The notes under the pieces: model-generated
Told to the model about the DNA's origin: nothing
What the model saw: only the letters and a program-made list of their open reading frames with translations
The model's database searches: none
From: DASCOT01 sp965197275
GTDB lineage: Bacteria > Acidobacteriota > UBA890 > WLXD01
Length of the DNA: 64,000 nucleotides
Assembly: GCA_965197275.1 (NCBI GenBank)
Contig: CBDAMQ010000033.1
Location: 434,001 to 498,000, forward strand
Reading direction: 5' to 3'
Translations under genes and position numbers: made by a program
Shown here: piece after piece, positions 57,692 through 64,000 of the stretch
Position numbering within the stretch: the first letter of the stretch is position 1
Layout of the letters: each line of letters starts with the position of its first letter

Positions 57692-57991
57692 ATGCCGGTT
57701 TCACGCCAGCGATCACTCACTGTGTTGCTTGTTCCAACGCTCGCCGTGACCGTTTGCCTGGTCCACGCCCAGCAACCGGCCGGCGGCATGCCGGCGTCTG
57801 CCTCCGAGTACGCGCGAATGCTCGGACCGGAGCTCGGGGTGGTGCCGACGATCGATTGTGGCGAGGGCGTGCGGGTTCCGATCAAAGTGGATGGCACGGA
57901 GGTGTTCGAGGACCAGAAGCCGTTCGCGTGCGACCACCCCGACTTCAAAGGCAGCTGCAGTGTCGGCTCACGGGTTGGTCGGCTGGAGGGT
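57692..57991 (+). pseudogene. 5' end of a secreted protein gene cut at a rearrangement
   Basis: ATG 57692 gives a signal peptide (LLVPTLAVTVCLVHAQ) and about 80 mature residues (ARMLGPELGVVPTIDCGEG, FACDHPDFKGSCSVGSR). At about 57991 the sequence turns into BCCT transporter sequence with no proper end, so the gene is truncated. Family unknown. Confidence 0.6.
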
Positions 57992-58180
57992 ACGGTCTTC
58001 TATTGGGCGTGGTTCGTTGCCTATGCTCCGATGATGGCTTCGCGGTTTTCGGTGGCTACACACTGGATATGGAGCTCAACGGCACGGGTTTGTTCGTTGC
58101 GCGTATATCGAAAGGTCGGACCATCCGGCAGTTTGGTCATCGCGATGTGTCTCTGGGGGTCCATCGGATGCTGGGTCTGC
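57992..58180 (+). pseudogene. Scrambled C-terminal pieces of a BCCT transporter
   Basis: Three pieces occur in the wrong order and in changing frames: TVFYWAWFVAYAPMM (57992-58037, the BCCT signature), FAVFGGYTLDMELNGT (58038-58086), then GLFVARISKGRTIRQ and LVIAMCLWGSIGCWVC (58087-58180, with one extra T near 58132-58134). In intact transporters the last piece would precede the FAVFGG piece. At 58180/58181 the sequence joins the inverted N-terminal part of the same kind of gene. Confidence 0.65.
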
Positions 58181-59099
58181 CATTCGAAAGAAGCCGTCGA
58201 CCATCAAGCTAACGCTGTTGGTGAAGAGGTTGAGGATGAACGCGGTGGGGCCGATCACTAACACAAAGCCTGCCAGCGCCAGAGCGAGATAGAGATTGAG
58301 ATCGCTGAGTCGCGCAATCCCCTTTTGCAGCCCGAGGTACACACTGGTGCCAAACAAGACGGTCCAAACGACCAAGATCGCGACATTGAGCATGAACGAC
58401 TGAGGGATCCCGAGGATCTTGCCGATACAGGCAGCAATCATCGGCGTCCCCAGCCCGAGCGACGTGGCAACTCCACCCAAGATTCCGAACATCACGGCAA
58501 CATCCATCGCCTTACCCGGCCAACCGTCGGCGTGCCTGCCTAGAACGCTTCGCGACGCCATGCTGAAGGTGAGCTTGGTTTCCTTGCGAACATGGTAGGA
58601 GTAGGCAATCGGTACGGTCGCGATGCAATAGAGCGCCCATGCCGTGAGGCCCCAGTGAAACGGGCCGTATGCAGCCGCCCACTCCGCTGCAGGCGCTGAG
58701 CCGGCAGCGAGTCCGAAAGGGGGTGCCTGCAAATAGTAGATGGGCTCGACGATCGACCAATAGATCAGGTTCGAGCCGACGCCGGCGCAGTAGAGCATCG
58801 CGATCCATGTGAGCATGGAAAACTCCGGCTCGTCCTCCGGACCACCGAGCTTCACATGAGCAAATCGCCCCGCCGCCAGCCAAACCGAGATGCCCAAGGC
58901 CGCTAGACTGGCAACCAGGTAGAACCATCCGAAGTTGAAGGTGATCCACGTCCTTACGCTGTTGATTGCCGGACCGCTCGTTTCCGGCCAGATCATCGCC
59001 GGAACGGACACGGCAACCTACAACAATCAACGACGGCCAGAAAACACGTGGCTCTATCTGTTTGGTTCCGCCAGGGTGATCCGCCACGAAAATCTCCAC
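58181..59099 (-). pseudogene. BCCT transporter N-terminal part, frameshifted and truncated
   Basis: The betaine/choline/carnitine transporter family imports quaternary amines. The frame from 59099 (GTG) reads QIEPRVFWPSLIVV; after one extra base near 59019 it continues as SVPAMIWPETSG, TFNFGWFYLVASLAAL and several membrane helices to TNSVSLMVDGFFRM, where it meets inverted sequence at 58181. About 300 of some 500 residues remain. It is therefore a pseudogene, unless the rearrangement is an assembly artefact. Confidence 0.8.
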
Positions 59100-59460
59100 G
59101 CGATCGCCAGGAACAGGACATCTTCAGCCTACCGGAGACGCCTCCCGCGAGCGGCAGTTATGTCACCGGAATGTGCTATCGACAAGGCAGCCGTTCCACG
59201 GGTTCCGGTCCCGACAAGGACCGACCGCCGCATGCGGGACGCGAACCCTGACGAGCGTAAGTCCACCGGATTTCGAGTCGAATGGGGCGGCTTTCCGGCG
59301 CCGAAAGTGCTACCGAGTCGGAGGGCGCTACGGGTCCGTCGGCACGAGCCGCTTCAGATCGTCGAAATCTTGGTGACCAGAAGTGCAGCCCTCTGCGCGC
59401 CGGGGAGTCACCGTGTTGGGCGCAGCATCCCGGTAGCGGAAAACCTGGTTCCCATCGGGG
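59100..59460. other. Intergenic region with repeat copy 2
   Basis: 361 bases between the BCCT remnant and hspQ. No intact gene. It contains the 20-bp repeat at 59327-59346; read on the minus strand, the sequence into the repeat gives FDDLKRLVPTDP and a stop, which resembles a gene tail. Confidence 0.4.
59327..59346. repeat. 20-bp dispersed repeat, copy 2 of 3
   Basis: GCTACGGGTCCGTCGGCACG, identical to 61225-61244. Similarity extends about 24 bases further right, where the minus strand reads FDDLKRLVPTDP here and FDELDRRVPTDP in the other copy. Confidence 0.6.
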
Positions 59461-59775
59461 TTAGTGCAGCGTGGTGCTCATGGCGTACCGCCCCTCCTGG
59501 AACTCGCCGCACAGGGTGGTCAGCAGCGGGTGGCTGATCGGCTGACCGCCGTTGTCCGGCTCGAGGTTTCGCTCGGCCACGTAGGTGGTGTGGTCAGCCC
59601 CGTCCACGAGCACGTGATACCACGGGCTATCCTTCGGCGGGCAAGATCGCGCCACCATCTCGTACCACTCGTCGGTGCCCTGAAACGTGGCATCGACATC
59701 GAAGATGACGCCACGGTAGTCGAACTTCGTGTGATGGATGATCTGGCCGACGAAGAACCTGGCGGTGTGTTCCAT
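59461..59775 (-). CDS. hspQ: HspQ/YccV-type heat-shock or hemimethylated-DNA-binding protein
   Basis: About 104 residues from ATG 59775 (MEHTARFFVG), with 59799 an alternative. Family signature: KFDYRGVIFDVDATFQGTDE, SPWYHVLVDGAD and TTYVAERNLEPD. HspQ is a small cytoplasmic protein that modulates Lon proteolysis and in E. coli binds hemimethylated DNA. Stand-alone gene, diverging from the MscS-type channel gene. Confidence 0.9.
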   Translation of the reverse strand: MEHTARFFVGQIIHHTKFDYRGVIFDVDATFQGTDEWYEMVARSCPPKDSPWYHVLVDGADHTTYVAERNLEPDNGGQPISHPLLTTLCGEFQEGRYAMSTTLH

Positions 59776-59887
59776 GACGCTGGTCACGCTATCACGCACG
59801 CCGGCTCCGGGGTTCCGTTACAGTCTCGACTCGCTCATCGGGCAGGTCAAACGTGCCTAGTCTGGCACCGAAAGGCATGTAACCGGG

Positions 59888-61132
59888 ATGATTCAGCCGC
59901 TGATTGAGCAGCTCTCCTCCGTGCATCCGCTGCTGCCGACCCTTGTTGGCGGTCTGGCGCTGCTGCTCGTGGCGGTTCTTGCTGACCTTCTGGCCAAGCG
60001 TCTACTGCTGGTGGCAGTGCGTGCGGCCGTGAGGCGAACGCGGCGCAAGTGGGACGACGCGCTGCTCGACCACAAGGTGTTCGGGCGCCTCGCCCTGATC
60101 GCGCCGGCGATCATCATCTACTTCGCCATCGGCCTGGTACCCGATATCACCGAGCCGGCCGAACAGGTTATCCGCAACGTCGCGAGCGCCTACGTGGTGG
60201 TGATCATCATGCTGGCGCTGACCGCCGCGATGTCGGCGGCCAACCAGATCTACGAGACATTTCCGTCGGCGCGCCGCCGGCCGATCAAGGGCTTCATCCA
60301 GGTCGCCCAGATTGTTGTCTACGGCACTGGCGCGATCGTCGTGATCTCGATGCTGATCGACCGGTCGCCGCTGATCCTGCTGAGCGGATTCGGCGCCATG
60401 ACGGCGGTTCTGCTGCTCATCTTCAAGGACACGTTGCTGTCTCTGGTGGCCAGCGTGCATTTCACGGGCCAGGATCTGATCCGGGTCGGCGATTGGGTCG
60501 AGGTGCCGAATTTCGGCGCCGACGGCGACGTGATCGACATCGCGTTGTACACCGTCACGGTGCAGAACTGGGACAAAACGATCACCACGATTCCCACCCA
60601 CCGGTTGATCTCCGACTCCTTCAAGAACTGGCGCGGCATGAGCGAGTCGGGCGGCCGGCGGATCAAGCGGTCGATCAACGTCGACTTCAGCTCGATCCGC
60701 GTTTTGGCCAGCCGGGAGGTAGACCGCTTCAAGGGCTTCGCGTTGCTGAGGGACTACATCGAGACCAAAGAGGCCGACCTCACGGCCTACAACGAGGGTC
60801 TCGACGATCCGGGCTCGGCAAGCGTCAACCTGCGGCGACTAACGAATATCGGGACCTTTCGTGCGTATATCCGCAACTACCTGAAACACCATCCGAGGAT
60901 CCACGACCGCATGACGCTGATCGTGCGCCAGCTGCAGCCCGGCGCAGAAGGCCTACCGATCGAGGTCTACGCGTTCACGAACGACACAGACTGGGTGGCG
61001 TATGAAGACATCCAGGCCGACATCTTCGATCACATCTACGCGATTGCGCCCGAGTTCGGACTGCGGCTCTACCAGAAGCCAGCAGGCGCGGACCTGGCAG
61101 GCCTGCGCGTGAAAACCCAGAGCAACAGCTAG
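59888..61132 (+). CDS. MscS-family mechanosensitive channel, YbdG type
   Basis: 414 residues. Helices at about 18-40, 68-88, 98-118 and 135-158, then the pore/beta region GFGAMTAVLLLIFKDTLLSL and IRVGDWVEVPNFGADGDVIDI, followed by the long cytoplasmic domain (DKTITTIPTHRLISDSFKNW). Length and the C-terminal domain match the miniconductance channel YbdG. It would relieve osmotic pressure; the nearby decayed BCCT transporter also fits osmotic physiology. Confidence 0.9.
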   Translation: MIQPLIEQLSSVHPLLPTLVGGLALLLVAVLADLLAKRLLLVAVRAAVRRTRRKWDDALLDHKVFGRLALIAPAIIIYFAIGLVPDITEPAEQVIRNVASAYVVVIIMLALTAAMSAANQIYETFPSARRRPIKGFIQVAQIVVYGTGAIVVISMLIDRSPLILLSGFGAMTAVLLLIFKDTLLSLVASVHFTGQDLIRVGDWVEVPNFGADGDVIDIALYTVTVQNWDKTITTIPTHRLISDSFKNWRGMSESGGRRIKRSINVDFSSIRVLASREVDRFKGFALLRDYIETKEADLTAYNEGLDDPGSASVNLRRLTNIGTFRAYIRNYLKHHPRIHDRMTLIVRQLQPGAEGLPIEVYAFTNDTDWVAYEDIQADIFDHIYAIAPEFGLRLYQKPAGADLAGLRVKTQSNS

Positions 61133-61507
61133 CGTTGCTCCGAGGCTGCTGAGATGGCTGGGGTGGAGCGTTGGGAGAGGTAACCGCGCAGCAGGCGACT
61201 GGGCTCACGAGGGTCGCTGACGTTGCTACGGGTCCGTCGGCACGCGCCGGTCTAGCTCGTCGAACCTGTTGAGAGCGACGTGAATCTGCGTTACATGGTC
61301 CAGAACTGCACGTTACGCAGCATCTCGGCATCACCACCATGCGGGGCGGCTTCAGCGCTCGGCCTGGACATAGTGGCGACGCCGTGCTTGCATCCGAGCC
61401 CTATCTACAAAGGCGTGTTACCAACTTACTGGATCCGAACCTCGGACAGTTGGCTTCCCCGGGAAAGCGACTTAGGCCTTCGTGATCTTGCTGACAGGAG
61501 ATGTGTC
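61133..61507. other. Intergenic region with repeat copy 3
   Basis: 375 bases between the channel and the flavoprotein. No gene recognised. Holds the 20-bp repeat at 61225-61244 and AGGAG 7 bases before the ATG at 61508. Confidence 0.5.
61225..61244. repeat. 20-bp dispersed repeat, copy 3 of 3
   Basis: GCTACGGGTCCGTCGGCACG, identical to 59327-59346 and one mismatch from 27595-27614. Confidence 0.6.
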
Positions 61508-63571
61508 ATGAACAAGAAGAAGCGTGATCGCGCACTCGGCATGAATGCAGATATCTCACGGCGGGATTTCCTGGACGGCGTGGCCATCGCCGCCGGGGGG
61601 ACGATGCTGGCCGGCAGTGCTACCGCGCACGCGGAGACGCCCTCTCCACCATTGCCGCCGCCCGTTCCACAAGCCGCACCTTCGGATTACCCACCTTCGA
61701 TGACAGGGATGCGCGGGCAAACGGACGCGGCCAAGAATGTGGGGCATGCCGTCCGCGACGGGCAGGCGTTCAGCGCCCCGGAGGATACCGGCGAGCTCTA
61801 CGACCTGGTCGTCGTGGGGGCGGGCATGGCCGGACTCGGCGCCGCCTATTTCTATCGCAAGGCGATCCCGAACTCGAAGGTCCTGTTGCTCGACGCGTGC
61901 CCAGACTTCGGCGGCCACGCCGTGCGCAATGAATTCATGGTCGACGGCAGGCGCCTGATTGCGGGCGGCGGTACCGCCGCCCTCTGGCGTCCGAATACGT
62001 TCCCGCCCGAGGCCCAAGAGCTGATGCGCGATATCGCGATCGACCGCCCGAGCCACGAGAAACAGGTGAACGCCACCCGGAACGCACCGCGAGATCTGGG
62101 CCTGCGGCGAGCGACGTTCTTCGACAAGGACACCTACGGTAAGGACCGGCTCGTCATGAACCCGCCGCCTGAATTGGGCCTGCGGGGCGCCCGTGGGGAG
62201 CGGGGGACGACCAGTGCTCAGTTCGCCGAGTTCTTCGCCCAGACGCCGTACTCAGAAGGCACCCGGAAGGGCTTGCTGAAGCTGTTCACGGAACACAGCG
62301 ACTGGATGGCCGGTGTCTCGACGGAGGAGAAGGTCAAGCAGCTCAAGAAGATGAGCTACATCGATTTCGTAAAGGACGTCGTCAAGATCCATCCCGACGC
62401 CGTGGCCCATGTCCTTTCGATCGGTGGCACCGGCGGTACTAACCAGACTGCCGGTCCGGATACCTACAGCGCCTGGTATGCCTGGCGCAAGAGCGCGCCC
62501 GGCTTCAAGGGGATGGGCCTCCCGGCCGCCTCGCAGCTCTCCAACCTGGTCAAAGACCCGGGGATGAACATCGGCTGGCCCGACAATGCGGCCACCGCGG
62601 CGCGGCTGCTGGTCCGGTGGCTGATACCGGATGCGCTGCCCGGCAAGACGGCGGACGATTCGGTGTTGCAGTACATCAACTACGACGCCCTGGACCGTCC
62701 GACGAACGACGTGCGTGTCCGACTCGCAAGCCCGGTGATCCGCGCCCAGCACCTGGGCGATCCTCTGACGGCCAAGGCAGTCGAGGTGACCTATATGCGG
62801 GATGGCAGACCCCAAACCGTCCGCGCGCGCGGCGTCGTGATGGCCTGCTTCAACGCCATTGTGCCCTACCTGGTGCCGGAGCTGGGGCAGGCCCAGAAGG
62901 ACGCGCTCCATATGGCGGTGCGCAAGCCGCTCGTTGCGACCAACGTGGCGATCCGGAACTGGCGTGCGTTCGAGAAGCTGGGCGCCTCGTCGATCAACTG
63001 CCCGGGCATGTTCTTCTCGTCCATCGGCCTGTCCGTTCCGGCGGCCGTGGGCGGGTACGAGAGCGCGGCCACGCCGGACGAGCCGATCGTCGTCCGCATG
63101 TCCCTCACCGCTCGCATCCTGGAAAAGGCGGGCTCGGGGCTCTCGCCCCGCGAACAGTGGAGGGTCAGCCGTACCGAGTTGGAGCAGATCACCTTCGAGA
63201 TGTTCGAGCGCAACATCCGTGAGCAACTCGATCGCGTCCTGGGACCCGGCGGCTTCGACTCGGAGCGTGACATCGCGGCCATCACCATCAACCGCTGGAG
63301 TCACGGCTACGCCCCCGGATCGAACGAGCTGTACGACCCGGACTGGTCACACCGGATGGATGCCCCCTGGATCGTCGGGCGTCAGCAATTCGGTCGGATC
63401 ACGATCTCCAACTCCGATGCCGCGTGGGTATCGCTCACGAACGCGGCATGGCAGCAGAGCCACCGCTGCGTGCAGGAGCTCGTCTGCAACGTGCATCGGC
63501 CGGTGTTCGATTGGCAGTGGTCCGAAAGCATGCACGCCGGCGAACCCGGCGACTTTCCGGACAACTTCTAG
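61508..63571 (+). CDS. Tat-exported FAD-dependent amine dehydrogenase (spermidine dehydrogenase-like)
   Basis: 687 residues from ATG 61508; the frame is open from 61280, but the Tat leader (SRRDFLDGVAIAAGGT) fixes the start. Rossmann FAD motif YDLVVVGAGMAGLGAAYFYRK, followed by LLLDACPDFGGHAVRNEF, which is characteristic of SpdH-type proteins. The C-terminal FAD loop reads ISNSDAAW. Spermidine dehydrogenases oxidise polyamines in the periplasm; the assignment is by family and the real substrate may differ. Confidence 0.85.
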   Translation: MNKKKRDRALGMNADISRRDFLDGVAIAAGGTMLAGSATAHAETPSPPLPPPVPQAAPSDYPPSMTGMRGQTDAAKNVGHAVRDGQAFSAPEDTGELYDLVVVGAGMAGLGAAYFYRKAIPNSKVLLLDACPDFGGHAVRNEFMVDGRRLIAGGGTAALWRPNTFPPEAQELMRDIAIDRPSHEKQVNATRNAPRDLGLRRATFFDKDTYGKDRLVMNPPPELGLRGARGERGTTSAQFAEFFAQTPYSEGTRKGLLKLFTEHSDWMAGVSTEEKVKQLKKMSYIDFVKDVVKIHPDAVAHVLSIGGTGGTNQTAGPDTYSAWYAWRKSAPGFKGMGLPAASQLSNLVKDPGMNIGWPDNAATAARLLVRWLIPDALPGKTADDSVLQYINYDALDRPTNDVRVRLASPVIRAQHLGDPLTAKAVEVTYMRDGRPQTVRARGVVMACFNAIVPYLVPELGQAQKDALHMAVRKPLVATNVAIRNWRAFEKLGASSINCPGMFFSSIGLSVPAAVGGYESAATPDEPIVVRMSLTARILEKAGSGLSPREQWRVSRTELEQITFEMFERNIREQLDRVLGPGGFDSERDIAAITINRWSHGYAPGSNELYDPDWSHRMDAPWIVGRQQFGRITISNSDAAWVSLTNAAWQQSHRCVQELVCNVHRPVFDWQWSESMHAGEPGDFPDNF

Positions 63572-63729
63572 GGCTCACGGCAAGGTGCTTAGGTCATTGG
63601 CCAGGAGACTGTCGCCAGGCCGCCTGCACCGAGCTGCTCGGTGATTTCGTAGGGACCTAGTTTGGTGCCGGGTTCTCAGAATCCGCGCACACCCACCTCA
63701 GCGTGGGGTCGCGACTACTCCCGGCACGG

Positions 63730-64000
63730 TTAGAACGTCCAGGCGATCTGAAGGCCTACTATTGGGAGGCGGTCGCGGCGCAGCCCGGAGGCGCTTCGGC
63801 TCGGCAGCTCGAAGACTGGTTCTGGCAAGAAACCGCCGCGGGCGACATTATTGGGGGGCAGGTCAACCGAGAGATCCAGGTCACCGAGATCCGAGCTCGA
63901 CTCCCATCAGCCAGTTCCAGTGGGTCGTGGCGCGGGCCTCCACGACATCGACGTCCCTCCGAAGCAAGAATCCCTCGTCCACGAGGTCCTCGGCCGCTTC
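63730..64000 (-). CDS. Outer-membrane protein, C-terminal end, cut by window edge and frameshifted
   Basis: The minus-strand reading ends LPIVGLQIAWTF then a stop at 63730-63732. A terminal Phe after alternating residues is the mark of a barrel protein recognised by BamA. Upstream, DLPPNNVARGGFLPEP is in frame to about 63900, where a stop appears. One frame over, the edge sequence continues sensibly (THWNWLMGVELG), so there is an indel at about 63890-63905. No family name can be given. Confidence 0.55.

Overview
The window is high-GC (estimated by eye at about 64%) bacterial chromosome, most likely from an Acidobacteriota or a close relative. The main evidence is two copies of the 'VWFA-related acidobacterial' domain protein. 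Supporting evidence is the DUF5916/CBM9-like outer-membrane barrel, DUF1501/DUF1800 neighbours, choice-of-anchor-B/LVIVD beta-propellers, a cytochrome c plus PHM-like copper protein, and many secreted hydrolases with Sec, Tat or lipoprotein signals. I found no rRNA, tRNA, CRISPR array, replication origin or phage module, and the phylum call is an inference.

Layout. 1-10 kb: a scavenging block with two YtcJ-type amidohydrolases, a secreted M28 carboxypeptidase, an amidase and a DUF5916 barrel. 9.9-12.7 kb: a furA-katG peroxide-defence pair with a 19-bp inverted repeat on the furA -35 box. 12.8-15.7 kb: a PA14-like polytopic membrane protein and an unknown His-rich secreted protein. 15.7-23.3 kb: a serine hydrolase lipoprotein, VWFA copy 1, an amidohydrolase remnant, a two-repeat secreted protein, an M28 lipoprotein and a small membrane protein. 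23.4-29.5 kb: an acyl-CoA synthetase diverging from two beta-propeller genes, then a nucleosidase, a cupin and a ferric-reductase-like membrane protein. 29.5-30.6 kb: a complete IS481-family element with terminal inverted repeats and a 6-bp target duplication. 30.9-35.4 kb: gltB. 35.6-37.3 kb: an M28-like gene with an amber codon. 37.3-44.9 kb: a minus-strand run of DUF1501, DUF1800, a sarcosine-oxidase-like flavoprotein, a cupredoxin lipoprotein and VWFA copy 2. 45.3-55.2 kb: an FG-GAP/LVIVD propeller, a Tat-exported Rieske oxygenase, another amidohydrolase, an NTF2-VOC-NTF2-VOC lipoprotein and an Asp-box lipoprotein. 55.3-57.5 kb: a cytochrome c/PHM-like copper protein and its partner. 57.7-59.1 kb: a scrambled BCCT transporter pseudogene next to a truncated secreted-protein gene. 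59.5-64 kb: hspQ, a YbdG-type MscS channel, a spermidine-dehydrogenase-like flavoprotein and the end of an outer-membrane protein.

Together the genes describe a heterotroph exporting peptidases, amidohydrolases, oxidoreductases and copper/heme proteins, with catalase-peroxidase protection and glutamate synthase for nitrogen assimilation. An unusual number of genes are interrupted by single-base indels, several in G/C homopolymers, or by a nonsense codon. The cause could be assembly error, real decay or slippage, and the window alone cannot decide. I did not recognise a clearly new defence or mobile system. The best leads are the duplicated palindromic promoter element at 17.0 and 21.0 kb, the furA operator with apparently leaderless transcription, the exported Rieske oxygenase, the four-domain VOC/NTF2 lipoprotein and the scrambled transporter.
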